DNA of 64,000 nt from Siphonodentalium dalli (taxonomy: Eukaryota; Mollusca; Scaphopoda; Gadilida; Siphonodentaliidae): assembly GCA_032622095.1 (NCBI GenBank), contig CP136067.1:77404705-77468704 (forward strand). The letters are read 5' to 3'. The position numbers were made by a program, and so were the translations under genes. Numbering within the stretch: position 1 is the stretch's first letter; every line of letters begins with the position of its first letter. Of the stretch, positions 1 to 11,660 are shown piece after piece. The notes under the pieces were generated by a model. It saw nothing but the letters and a program-made list of their open reading frames with translations, searched no databases and was not told where the DNA came from.

Positions 1-577
1 AGTTTTCTTCCGTACTGATCTCGCCCTGAATCCCGATACCGTATTTAGCGCCATCTATATTCCCGGTATCCGGTTTCTATGGAAGCAAGAACTCCGCATC
101 CGTTTGTGAATTATACCGAATTAGAGAGTGGTTGATTTACGATCACTGCTAATCGATAGATCGGAGCTTCTATTGTTCATCGAGAGGACTCAATTACGTT
201 CCTGTCACCCAAAAAGGCGAGGAGAGTGAGGACCGACCGCCGGTAAATTGTCACAGGATGGTTGATCTACGACCAGATTGAAGATTGCATGTCAGAAAGA
301 ATTTGCCAAACCCTTTGAAAAAGGCCATAAAACTTGCAAACTCGGAGTCTCGGGAGAAAATAAATGAATTAGAAATTTGTATGGAAGTTTATTCCTAGTT
401 GTCTAGTTTATTAGATCAACATGCACGGATGTTAGATACCGTAACCGGGATTATTACGCTCGGTGGCAGCGATTGAGATTTCATTGCGGTTAGACAGAAC
501 AGTGTCCTATTTAGACCGCTCGACGAGTCATCCATCGTTCACACATATTTAGCATGTCTGCAAACAAAGAAAGTACT
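1..577. other. Non-coding, no recognisable feature
   Basis: I see no convincing exon, RNA gene or repeat in this first stretch. It is ordinary AT-rich sequence leading up to the first family A element. Confidence 0.4.
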
Positions 578-584
578 AATTACT

Positions 585-1046
585 CAACATATCCTCATGA
601 ATATAGGTTCATTTTGAACGTATTTCAAAAACCCAAATACGCCCATGTTGGCGTTATTTGAATCTGAATTAAGCTCTATATGAATGTAAATGGGGCACGA
701 AAACAATCGATTCTGAAATAAGTCCATGACGAGCGTGTACCCTTTATTCCGTTGAATGGCGCGGGCCGCAGTGAAACCACATTATAAAGAGCGTCAATCT
801 GACAAGTCGATGAAAAACAGTTAGATTAAATAATACCAATATGGGCGTGTTTTGTATGGGGGTGGGTGCATCAAATATACGCCCGATACGGACGTATTTG
901 TAATATGAATACGCTCTTATACGACTCTCTTCGTGTCTCGATTACGTTAATATAGAGCGTGATTCAGATTCAAATAACACCGATATGGGCGTATCTGGGT
1001 TTTTGAAATACGTTCAATATGAACATATTTTCAGGAGAACAGGCTG
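585..1046 (-). mobile_element. Family A foldback MITE, full length, 7-bp TSD
   Basis: The left end reads CAACATATCCTC and the reverse complement of the right end reads CAGCCTGTTCTCCTG. The two arms then align over roughly 90 bp through shared words such as GAACGTATTTC, CCCA(A/G)ATACGCCCAT and TTATTTGAATCTGAA. The element is flanked by AATTACT at 578-584 and again at 1047-1053, a clean 7-bp target duplication. It has no coding capacity, so it is a non-autonomous DNA transposon. Other copies of the same family with the same end sequences occur elsewhere in the window. Orientation is assigned by taking the CAGCCTGTTCTC end as the left end of the family. The superfamily is unresolved; 7-bp duplications are known for Galileo/P-like elements. 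Confidence 0.8.
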
Positions 1047-1491
1047 AATTACTGCATGTAACATAAATACTACTGTACATGCGCATTGTAGCAGGTGTCG
1101 AGTACACATCCCTCTCCATGTATATATATGTTATTCTATTGGTAGAAGCAGTGGACCATATTCTCCACTCCAATCCATTCCGTGAACAATTCCACCAAGA
1201 CAAAGGCGTGCAGTATACTATATGACGTATGTCTGGTAGAGATGGTATACCAACACATTTCGCAGTGAGTATGTGCACTGGTACAATTGTTTCAATTGTG
1301 GAAGAACGGTGTCAGCAGCTCAAACTGTGGTGAAGTCTGGTATTCGATTGAGCAATGACTGAGCATCGTATATTCGTCTTCTACATTTCACATCTATCGG
1401 GATGCATATGTTTGAAAATCTGATTCCATATTTTAGTTAATGGGGGGGGGGGGTGCATCTATGGAGACTCGTCTGAGACACACAAATGTAT

Positions 1492-1865
1492 CAGCCTATT
1501 CTCTCAAAAATCCGCACATTATCTGCTTATAATATAACTTGTTTTATGTAGATAATATGCTTAGAGTCGCCCTATTTTGACTAGCTAATGTGCTGAAAAT
1601 GAGAGCATTTGAGTCACATTATCGACTCATAATGAGGCGATTCTAAGCAGATTATGCGCGGACAATGATACAAATAAGCCCACTCACGACTTTTCAGGTA
1701 TACGCGCTTTAACATGTGTTTTCAGAGTGGCCCGCGCCATAAAACGAAATAACGGATATGATTCCATTATCTGCTTATTTCAGAATCAAATAATCACATT
1801 ATGTACCTATTTCATATTATTATTATAGGTCGATTATATGCGTATATATCCGCGAGGATATGTTG
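1492..1865 (+). mobile_element. Family A MITE, full length, 7-bp TSD
   Basis: It starts CAGCCTATTCTC and ends GAGGATATGTTG, the same ends as the copy at 585-1046 in the opposite orientation. Flanks are AATGTAT (1485-1491) and AATGAAT (1866-1872), a 7-bp duplication with one mismatch. Inside is the motif pair TAATGTGCTGAAAATGA / CATTATCGACTCATAATGAG, shared with the copy at 29057-30038. It preserves the uninterrupted sequence AATAAGCCCACTCACGACTT that is split by a LINE in that other copy. There is no coding potential. Confidence 0.8.
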
Positions 1866-2509
1866 AATGAATGTTACCCAAAATGTCGTTATTGTTCATC
1901 ATTGGCGACTGCAGAGTCAATATATAAAGATACGTTTGACAAACAATTTAATGTATAGTTTAATCGATAGAGTGTGCTGTTTAGACAACTTAAGTCTGTC
2001 TCGAAATGATACACTGGTGTTATATGCAGGGTATGGGTTAGTGTGTAATTATTTGGCTGGTCAGGGCTGGCTGGATGAATTTCGTTTCATGAGTGGGTTG
2101 GGGCTGAACTGATAACATAACTTTCCCCACGGGGACAACAACATAATGCAGTACTTATTGACATAATTGATTTAATCGATATCTATAAATCTACATGTAT
2201 CCGACTATCCGTCACCTGATTTGTTCAACGCCAAATTATCATAAAATGCGTTTGTATGTTGTGTTGAAAATAGTCATCGATGACCTCCTTGTGGAACATT
2301 TCAGATTCGCAGCTGAAACCTGGAAATAGACAAAACATATATAGTTCCAAAGGAATAGATTAGTTAATTCTGCCGCCAAACGTCACATCACTACCGACAA
2401 CATCTCATGCCAGATCAGAGTTGACACTTGAAATTGGATCTGGTAATTTCTGACTTAACGTCGGCGACATGAACAGATATATTTGAGAATTTGACACAGT
2501 GAAAACACA

Positions 2510-2696
2510 TGTTAAAGATCGTGCACCTGTGAGTTGGCTTATTTGTGTCATTGTTCGCTTAGAATGGCCTCATAAACGCTCTCATTTTCAGCTCATTTTT
2601 ATCTACTCAAAATAAGGCGATTCTAAGCACATTATCTACATAAAACAAGTTCTATTTTTTTAGCAGATCATGTGCGGTTTTCGGGAGAACAGACTG
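2510..2696 (-). mobile_element. Family A MITE, partial, reverse orientation
   Basis: The end CGGGAGAACAGACTG at 2682-2696 and the internal AGGCGATTCTAAGCAC and TTGGCTTATTTGTGTCATTG segments are the reverse complement of the element at 1492-1865. The other terminus cannot be placed with confidence; similarity fades around 2505-2515. No target duplication was found, so this is probably a truncated or decayed copy. With 1492-1865 it forms an inverted pair about 650 bp apart. Confidence 0.7.
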
Positions 2697-2699
2697 CAC

Positions 2700-4640
2700 A
2701 TTAGTTGGTTCACCGAATAGACACCGCAGACGTTCTGATGTCTGAAAGAAATGTCGAATTAACGTATTATTTATTTTTCCATACTATGTTTCTCCAAATT
2801 TGTGATATAAGCGGTATGGTTGTGGCGTTCTCGTGTGTTCGAACATATACGATTCCGTAATCTTGTCAAAAGAAAAACAACTATAGCTGGGAACAATGCT
2901 ATTCTGGGCAAAATCTGAGCACACTCAAGGTCAAGGGTACATGCTTGTTCTACTAACGTATGTATACGCCTACGTGGAAGTGAAAGGAAAGCTGAAAACT
3001 TAGACGAACTGGATCATTTATATTCATGATCCCAGATATGCAGTTATATACAAATATATCTTGGCATAGAAATATAATTGTACATTACGATCAGACTTAT
3101 ACAGTTTAACAATTTTAGAAGCAGTATGCGAGGAACATTTGGATTGTCATTACAGATAATGCCATTTATGTTGCCAAATTACTCGCTGATTAAAACTCAA
3201 ACCATCGAATATATAGAATATTTATAAATTGGTACAACATTCTATACAATTATCTAACAAAGTGTTCTTATCTAAACGGCACTTCTCAACTTTAAAATAG
3301 TTTGAATACTAGATTCGGAATAACAAGATTCATAACCAACTCAAGCTGCCACCACATTCCGTCATTTTTGAAGGGAAATTAAATAGTATTTACAATAAGT
3401 GTACTGTCCACTTTGACACCATAACACACACCTATGTAGGGTTTCTCTATCAGAAAAAATAGACCAGGCCAATTGGCTCATTACTTTCGAAAAAGGAAGC
3501 ATCTACACGTTTTAAATTTGTGTCAGAATTGTAAAAAAATTCCAATCATTGTATGTTGTAAAGAGCGTTGATGCTTCCATCCAAGGCGGTAGACGATTAA
3601 AACAAAATGTGTGCTTTTGTATATTTTCGCAATACCTGTTTTTTTGTAAGTATTATTATTTGTTTTTTTCTTTTAGAATTGGTCTTTTACTATATCGTAA
3701 CACGTATTATATAGGTGTTCTCTAATTGTTATATGCATTCAGTGTTCTGGTTAGGTGTTCTGGAGTTTTTACAGTGTGTACATGTCGCATACGGACTCAT
3801 CTCCTCGGGTGGTCGGTGGAAACTCGGACAATTATAAACACAAACGTGATACATAAATTACCGACAATTGACTGGAATCCTAGAGCACAAACAGTGAAAC
3901 AAACTAAACGTAAAACACTGATCCATCCAGCACAAAAAGATACATCAATCAACAACTTTTAGTACTTTCGTGACAAAAGCCCTGTTAACTAATTTCACAC
4001 AAAGGCCAATATCAAGCGCTTTCGTTGGGGCAAACCGAGGAGAGAGCAATAAAATCTAAATGAATTCTTAACAAGGGACAAATGTCTTTTATGTAATTAG
4101 TGCTTATCACATTGTGTAGTGTGTTTGCTTTGATCGTGGTAATAAAATAAGAAACCGAAAAAATACTTCGTTCAGTAATTTTTGTTTGAGGGAGGTATAA
4201 CGATGTTACAATCTGGAGTTCGTGACGCGTCTTTCTATAGATCTCTGGTGTAGATCCATGACATACAATGTGCATCCACATTAAATGATTTCACGCGTAT
4301 TAGCATGTTCTCAATTTAAGAGGATTTTGTACGCGGATGTATTTATCCACCGCTGTTACTTGGGATCTGCGACCAAGACATAACAAACATCAGATAAGAT
4401 AACCCCATAAAGCCATACATGACTCAATTAAAACGGGCAGCGGATTAAATGTGGTAATGCATTTATGAACCTGTGAAAAAAGTACCAAGCTGAATTAACA
4501 AGTGTGATTGTTCCCGATGATAAAACCCAGAACCATTCGCATTCAATCAGCGGTGAAGTACTGATATTTTCATAAATGAAAACAATCTGCAACTTTCTTC
4601 ATCATTGAAAGGGCTCATTTTATTGTAAGATCGTCCTTAT
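2700..4640. other. Non-coding stretch, nothing recognised
   Basis: AT-rich sequence with only short chance reading frames of under 90 codons. No repeat family, RNA gene or exon was recognised. Confidence 0.4.
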
Positions 4641-4651
4641 TATAGACCATG

Positions 4652-4757
4652 CAGCCTGTGGTTCTCGTGAAAATAAGCACATAGCGGGCTTAGTTTACTG
4701 AGCGAAATAAGCGCATATTGGCATTATTTGACCTTAATATATATACGCTTTATATGG
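4652..4757 (+). mobile_element. Family A MITE fragment
   Basis: It begins CAGCCTGTGGTTCTCGTGAAAA, close to the family A left end, and contains a GCATATTGGCATTATTTGA segment like the arm of the copy at 585-1046. The right half is missing; the next repeat block starts at about 4774 and may have replaced it. Confidence 0.5.
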
Positions 4758-4773
4758 ACCTAAAACGCGGGTT

Positions 4774-5432
4774 GTCGACTCGAATCTAATTGTATTAAAT
4801 ACGTCGGTGATGCGACTGCTGTCAGTTTTGTTTCAGACGATTGAGTCTGACGGACGCATCTTTTTCGCGTCGAATCTAATACATCGGTCCATTTATTTAA
4901 AGGTGCACCCCGGTTACCGTCACGCGTAGATATATAGAGGCCTATACATACACCGGTATGTAATACATATATATTAAAATACAATATATATTATGTATAT
5001 GTATGTGCGCGATTGCAGCGCGAATATATGTGCACATGTATATGAGGATGTATATAGTACATATAGGTATATAATACAATATAATATGCGCTACAAATCA
5101 ATGTTATATCGTGCAACCAATTGTCATGTTTGTGTATAACATGCATGTAAATATAAGGTTATAATAATGCATACAGGTATATATGAATTATCATTATCAT
5201 ATCATTTGCATTCGGTATTTCGGCATCTTTCGGCTTTTCCGGTGTTAGATTCGAGTCGTCAATAGTTTGAAACAAAGACGGATTTCAGACGCACCACCGA
5301 CGAAGATTCGTCTGAATTATACGGAGATTCGTCTGAATTATACGGAGATTCGTCTGAATTATACGGAGATTCGTCTGTGGTGCGTCTGGCACGTTCATAC
5401 GTCGCATCTTTGATGCATTTAATACAATTATG
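4774..5432. repeat. Complex inverted-repeat block, possible foldback element
   Basis: The arms at 4788-4816 and 5401-5429 are 29-bp inverted repeats (AATTGTATTAAAT...GATGCGAC) with few mismatches. A second inverted pair lies inside it: CAGACGCACCACCGACGA (5287-5304) against TCGTCTGTGGTGCGTCTG (about 5371-5388), bracketing a short tandem array. Variants of the motif CGACTCGAATCTAA recur near 4776, 4870 and 5245. No clear target duplication was seen, so calling it a transposon is inference. Between about 4980 and 5200 it is low-complexity AT/GT sequence. Confidence 0.55.
5303..5372. repeat. 21-bp tandem repeat, about 3.3 copies
   Basis: The unit AGATTCGTCTGAATTATACGG repeats three times exactly, then continues into AGATTCGTCTG. 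It sits at the centre of the inverted-repeat block 4774-5432, immediately between two 18-bp inverted arms. Confidence 0.9.
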
Positions 5433-5819
5433 GGTCTGGTATTATATTAGAGTTTCCTTGATCTGTAGAACCTTACATAGAATTAATTTCCCTGTCCAAA
5501 TTCTCATTTCCGATAGTTGTTTACATCAAATATCGCGAAATTGAGCTTTTTGGTGCCTTATTCCCCCCTCCCCGGTAAAAAAAATGGGAAGAGTTTTGAC
5601 ACAATGGGTACAACAAGTATCAGACGAATAAGGATACGAAGAAAAAATATATTGCCGATGTTGGAGAAAGGACTGCAGCACCATTTTGGTCACAAACCTG
5701 TTTGACGTCACTGATATTGCTCCAACAATACATATGCTGACATAGAACCAACACGATATATATATCAACGTCAATCAAAGTTTGGCACGCGGAGAAACCG
5801 GTCGTTACATCGAAACACA

Positions 5820-6000
5820 TTCGGAGTATCGGACCTTCGGAGTATCGGTCTTCGGAGTATAAAAACCGGAATATTAGACCTTCGGACTATTGGATTTTCT
5901 GAATGTTAATACATGTACTTTGGAATATCGGACCTTCAGAGTACTTGGCCTTCGGAATATCGGACCTTCGCATTATTGGACATTCGGAATATCGGACCTA
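5820..6000. repeat. Degenerate short tandem repeat
   Basis: Words of the form GGAATATCGGACCTTC recur about every 15-18 bp with many substitutions (TCGGAGTATCGG, GGAATATTAGACC, GGACTATTGG, GGAATATCGGACC). It is a decayed minisatellite with no coding role. Confidence 0.8.
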
Positions 6001-7150
6001 ATATTGGAATAAAGTTACGTAACCCTTCAAACACCAGTTATGCGCATATATGTCATTATACATGTACGATATTTTTTTCTGACATAAGCTTGACGGTGAT
6101 GACGTACAGAAGCGTGGCGGGGAGGGGGCAGTAACAAATTTGCAAGAAGGTATATATGCCTTTTTTTGCATCTGGCATTTTCGGGGACTAATGTTTCACT
6201 AATTTTGGTCTACAAACCCATGAACCCTACTAAAATTATCTCCTTTAGTTCAAATGACATTTTAGCCTGTTTCAGAAGGTGTTCTAATTGAAAAAAAAAT
6301 TAATACAGGCAAATATGAAGATTTTTTTTTTCAACCACTGGCTGATAAGTATTTGTCTACTACATCATGCTTTGGAGATTCCGGCGATTGTGTGATGAGA
6401 GTATGCTAAGTCTACTTGTCTTGTGTGGTCAAATTCGACACTGATAAATGGAAATTCTAATGCATCGATACGAAGGATAATACAGTAACCCAGCAGAATC
6501 TGATAGGTGCGCACAAAACACTACTATAACTTACTGTATAAGGTAAATGCATCCAATTTTCCAAAAACAAATTATAAATTGCCCAGCATATCCCCTGCAT
6601 ATCCAGTGAGATATCATTTCCCCTGCATGCTATTACATGAGCCAAACATGTGTTTTAGGCTATTTTGGCTGTAATGCAATTTAAGCTGATAACATCTCAG
6701 GGCAGTGAACTCAATCTTCACTTTCGAGTCACTGTTGATATTTTGTAGACATATCCATGACATATCAGTTGTTAAGCTCCAATTCACCTAGAGTTGCCAT
6801 ATTTGTTAAATAAATGCATAGAGAGGATATTTACCAGGCTGCATATTGGAAATGTTATTTTATAAATTGCTGATATCTGCAAACCTTGGTCATTGTGCAT
6901 GATGCACACAATTCCATAATATCTAACTATTTCCTGATCTGCCAACCAACCCATTATCGAGCATTATTCCATACCACTTTTGTTAGTTTAGTGGAACAAC
7001 TTCAATTGACTAAACTAGCTGAAACAGGCTCCCGCCGGGAGCCTCAATTCAGCCCCTTTGTGCGTTAGGGGCATGCGCCCATGTGTGTGATTCTCGCACA
7101 TTTGGACCTAAATATTCACATAGATTCATATTCTACTTATTTGATTCTGA
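6001..7150. other. Non-coding stretch, one small GC hairpin
   Basis: Nothing coding was recognised. A small inverted repeat, GGCTCCCGCCGGGAGCC, lies at about 7026-7042 and would form a short hairpin; its role is unknown. Confidence 0.4.
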
Positions 7151-7164
7151 GATAAACCAAGCCC

Positions 7165-8360
7165 ATAGTGGTGTGTATCTTTTTACCGGATCCCGGATTT
7201 CGACCCGGATTTCGAGCCGGATTTAGGTGTCTTTTTATCGGATTTCGACCCGGATTCGGGTATGAATTTCATGCTTGTTTTATCACACATTTAACCCATT
7301 AAAATCCGTTTCTGACACGCGGAAACTGGTTAGGAGGTGAGATTAAACCAATACAGGGGTGTGTCTTTTTTCCGGATCCCGGATTTCGACCCGGATTTAG
7401 GTGTCTTTTTACCGGATTTCGACCCGGATTCGGGTATGAATTTCATGCTTGTTTTATCACACATTTAACCCATTAAAAGCCGTTTCTGACACGCGGAAAC
7501 TGGTTAGGAGGTGAGATTAAACCAATATAGGGCTGTCGTGCTCATTCAACCCGATTAATCGTATTTAAAGGTACATATCGTGCCCGGATCAGCATACTTC
7601 TTACTTTTTCATATAGACACGGTGGTTGGATTGATTTTACGTGATCATGATGGCATTTAAGGGAACACACCATGTTCGGATCCGAATTAATTATCCCGTA
7701 ATTATTGTTCATATTTAAAGGTAGATATCATGTCCGGATCCGGTTTTTTTCTCTCTCTTTTTTTCCATATAATTATCGTCTTTTTGATATATTAAATGTC
7801 ACGTGGAACAAAGTTATAAGTTGATTTTGAGACGTTATACTAGGCTGTTGGGTTGATTTCACGGAATGATTATCGCATTTAAAGGTACACACCATGTGCG
7901 GAACCGAATTAATTTCCACGTATTTACTGATAATATTTAAAGGTACAGATTATGCCCGGATCCGGATTTTTCTTATAAAGTAATGCTTATTTAATACAAT
8001 AAATGTAAACTGAGTCTCATGGAACTAGGTTATAGATGTTGATGTTTAGATCAGATCATTCCCGGATTCGGATACGAATAGTTCTTTTCTATTTCATATA
8101 AATAGTCAAGTATTTAATACATTAAATGGCAGCTGAGCCACGCGGAACTCAGTTTATTTGGAAACGGTGAACATGGCGCTTGGATTGATTTCACGCGAGA
8201 ATGAGCCCATTTACAGACAAACTTTATGCCCGGATCTGGATCCGGATTTTATTTATCTTTTTCTAATTTCGACCCGAACCCTGATCTCAATTTTATGTTT
8301 ATTATAACCCATGTTTAACACATTAAAAGACATTTCAGACCCGCGAAAACATGGCACAGG
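7165..8360. repeat. Satellite-like array, unit about 185 bp, decaying to the right
   Basis: The first two units (about 7171-7358 and 7359-7545) are nearly identical. Both contain CCGGATCCCGGATTTCGACC, GGTATGAATTTCATGCTTG, TTATCACACATTTAACCC and ACACGCGGAAACTGGTTAGG. From 7546 to about 8360 the repeat is degenerate, with the word ATTTAAAGGTA(C/G)A(T/C)AT-GCCCGGATC recurring near 7565, 7715, 7880 and 7935. No gene is present. Confidence 0.85.
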
Positions 8361-9920
8361 TTGCGTTTAAGAGTAATATCATTGCGATTGAAATAAATTG
8401 ACTTGCTTTTGTGAAGTTTTTTTGTTCTCCAGCCCACAAAAAAACCTGGTGCAGTTTAAATGGTTTATTGTTTTAGTTCGATTATAAACGATTATATTTG
8501 TGATACTAGTAGTATTACTATTGTAGATTCGATTGGTTAAGTGAGATAGATGTACGACTTGTATTAAGCGTTTTATGTCACGACGCCCGAATCGTTATAA
8601 AAACACGGATAGCATATCCATCCCGTTGCAGCCCGCTACTGGTGAGAAAATATGGCCCAAATATAATTTCATTCGGTAAATGTTGGGCGAGAGCGGACCC
8701 TGTATATAAATAAGCGTCATGAATCGATATCGATCGGAAAACTGAATCTTCAAGGTTTAATAACTTACAGGTGCATACGGTGGGATACTAATTACTGTAA
8801 CACTGTGAACTATTTGAACCAATATGTATAACAAATAATGTTTACCGGGTTTAGCCGGTTAATGGAAGCCACACCTGTACACATTTGATACTGGTGTCAG
8901 AACTCAGTTATGATCTCAGGTGCTGATTCACATGTAGCAAGCCAGTCATATGAGAGTATATCAAATGACAGACAATCTGTCTTGGGCTTTGTCGCCGAAT
9001 CAACTGGAATGCCGATGATTAATATCGAGAAAGTCTAAGTCAGTAAATGGTTGCGTATATGGTTATTCTATACATTATTAATTAACGGTTTGTTGGAGTG
9101 GCAAAAATTAATGGCAAATGTCGGCTCGCGAAAATTCCTTCGAATCTTCTCGAGTTGGGTGGCCAAACGGCACCTCAATAATATATAGGGTATAGTGTAT
9201 ATTAGCAACGAGTTATAACATCCCTTTTGACGTTTGAAAACAACATACAAGGTTACAATGGGGACACTGTGTTGCAGCCATGCGTCCGTATAGGTCTTTA
9301 TATAACAAACACAACGATGGTACGAAGTGTAGATGTACGCACTGGCAAAAATCCTGTCTGCATGAAGTTTACCTTCGAATATCTGACACGAATCGGCTGT
9401 GCAATCGAATATGAAAGGTCGTGTCCCACATATAACTGGAATGTTCTTTGCTTCCGAAGTTTCGCATTCACATATTTTTGAATTATACACGATAATTCGC
9501 AGTGACGAATTGCTATAGAAAGTGTTGCAAGTCAAATTTTCTGGTGAGTGAACGGATCCTAACATAACACGTAAAAATAACGACACATGGTACAATATTG
9601 CAGTATTTCTTCAATACTGTGAAACTTATAGTAGAATTAATGGCGGGTTTCTGCATTTGTGAATAATGATTCATTACTGGTCTGTCATAACAATGGACAA
9701 GGGATTAATTCTACGTGTGAGGCCATATCGTCCATCAGATAAAACACAACTATATCAAAATTGTACAGATACCATGCACATATATAGGATATTCATTATT
9801 TTGCCATGTATAGGAACTCTCAACACTTTTCTCGGAAGGAACAGTCGTGACCAAGCTGCTAAAATGACATTAAACCAAACAAACAAATGTGAATAGCGTG
9901 TAGTGAATGGTAAATTTAAG
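8361..9920. other. Non-coding stretch with one long chance ORF
   Basis: On the minus strand an open frame of 175 codons spans 9068-9595. Its predicted protein shows no recognisable domain, low-complexity core or signal peptide, and an 84-codon frame overlaps it on the plus strand. I do not call it a gene. Nothing else was recognised here. Confidence 0.4.
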
Positions 9921-9924
9921 GTTT

Positions 9925-10200
9925 TGTTTTATGTATATCGATACGTGACCATTTCGATAAAAAATGAAGATTTGTTCACGCTCATTGAAGCAAGCACATC
10001 TGAAGCAATGCACACGCAAACAGAGTCCGTGCCTCCATTAATCTCATATATCTATTTTCAATCTTGATCTGAGTTGCGGGACATCTCAATGAACCATTCT
10101 GATCGATACATGACCATTTCGATAATATATTCAAGCACATTTGAAGCAGTGCACACCCATAGTGAGTCCGAATTGTAAACGTTATCCAGATATGCTTTTT
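9925..10200 (+). mobile_element. SINE family fragments, two partial copies in tandem
   Basis: Two partial copies of the 3' portion of a SINE follow each other. Shared words are TGACCATTTCGATAA, CATTGAAGCAAGCACAT, TTGAAGCAGTGCACAC and GAGTCCGTGCCTCC. Full copies at 59606-59870 and 60036-60298 carry the same segment downstream of a tRNA-like head. The tRNA-like head is absent here. Confidence 0.7.
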
Positions 10201-10263
10201 GAATTTAAAAGGGCGGCGTAGGGATTTTTCAAAATATTGATACATATCCACACTAATGAAATC

Positions 10264-11660
10264 ATTTAAAGGCACGGGCGGAGTTCGTTGTAGAAATATT
10301 CACATTTGTTCAAATCGCCATCAACAGAAATAATATTAATATATATATATATAGTTGTGTTCATATGCCAAACATAATTAGCGCGTAAATAGTATATTGT
10401 CGCCAAGAACAAGAACGTAAACAAGAACCTGCCCGTGGTACAGAAGTTTTGCTTCTGTTTACATAACACAGCGCAATTATATTGATTATATCACACACAA
10501 ATGATATAAACGGTCTTTATTATTTCCATATCAGGAAAACAGTAACAAATAACGCTCTTTATGTTTACCATATCCGGATCTAAAACAACAGCCAGGTTCT
10601 GTAACGTTTTTTGCTTTTGTTTACATAAAAAAGGAAAACATTTGACAACAAGAGATGGACTGTCGTCCGGCGCATACCCCTTCGTGGCATACCGCCTAGT
10701 GTGGGCAGATCTATAACTTATGATGGCTATACGCAGACATATGGCCCCAGAAATCAGCATTTTCATATAAACAAAGATAACTATAGAACAAAAAACCAAA
10801 ACCAAAACTTTTAAATGTGCCATTAAATTTCCTCATAGTGGTGAACATCCATACAAAATTTCATTGAGTTCCGAGCATTACTGTTCAAGTTATGAGCTGA
10901 ACAGACATCGGATGGACCAAACAACCAACATTTCCAGATAAACAAAGATGAATAACTCTAGAAAGGAACAGCGGTGCAAAACAAAGGAACCCCATATTGA
11001 ATATCCTCATAGCAGTGAACATCCATACCAAATTCCATTGAGATCCCAGCACAATTGTTGAAGTTACAACACGAACAGACACCATGCAGGCAGACCAAAA
11101 AGCCAACATTTCCAGATGAACAAAGATGTATAACTCTAGAATGGAATATCCAAACAAAACGATGGAACCCTCTTTTTGATGTCATCATAGCAGTGAACAT
11201 CCATACCAAATTCCATTGAGATCCCAGCCCAACTGTTGAAATTACGACATGAACAGACACCAGAGAGACCAAAAAGCCAACATTTCCAGATAAACAAAGA
11301 TGAATAACTCTAGAATGGAAAATCCGAACAAAACGATGGAAACCTCTATTGAATGCTCTCATAGTAGTGAACACCTATACCTAATTTTATTGAGATACGA
11401 ACACTACTGTTCAAGTTATGACATGAACAGACATCGGACGGACGTCCAGACGGACGGACGGACGGACAGACGCACGGACAAAACACGATACCCCCGCTTT
11501 TTTTAAAAGGGGGTATAATAACATACTGTTTATGCCATATTTCTGATGGTATAAGAACAAAGTCTGTCTATATTTTACTATTCTGTCTGTTTATGATGGT
11601 TTTTGACGGAGCTGAATATTTTAACAGCATACCCACCGCCATCGCCGCCTGTTTATTTAA
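10264..11660 (+). repeat. Dispersed repeat family B, copy split by a tandem array
   Basis: The segments 10264-10640 and 11516-11660 match consecutive parts of 14492-15000. Shared words are CATTTAAAGGCACG, ATATTCA(C/T)ATTTGTTC, TTTGTTTACATAA, CTCTTTATGTTTACCAT, ACAAAGTCT(G/A)TCTA and TACCCACCGCC. The 14.5-kb copy is continuous, so about 876 bp were inserted here between 10640 and 11516. Neither copy encodes a recognisable protein. Confidence 0.7.
10826..11515. repeat. Tandem array, unit about 174-178 bp, four copies
   Basis: GTGAACATCC (GTGAACACC in the last copy) starts units at 10841, 11015, 11193 and 11367. Other shared words are AAATTCCATTGAGATCC, CCAACATTTCCAGAT and AACAAAGATG(A/T)ATAACTC. 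The array ends in a GGACGGACGGACGGACAGAC microsatellite and CCCCCGCTTTTTTTAAAAGGGGGTATAATA, which looks like a terminal hairpin. Minus-strand open frames of 90 and 138 codons over it come from the repeat being open in one frame and are not genes. Confidence 0.85.

Noticed and set aside
9068-9595. 175-codon minus-strand open frame
   Set aside because: It has no recognisable domain or composition bias, and an 84-codon frame overlaps it on the other strand. It could be an exon of an unknown gene but nothing supports that.
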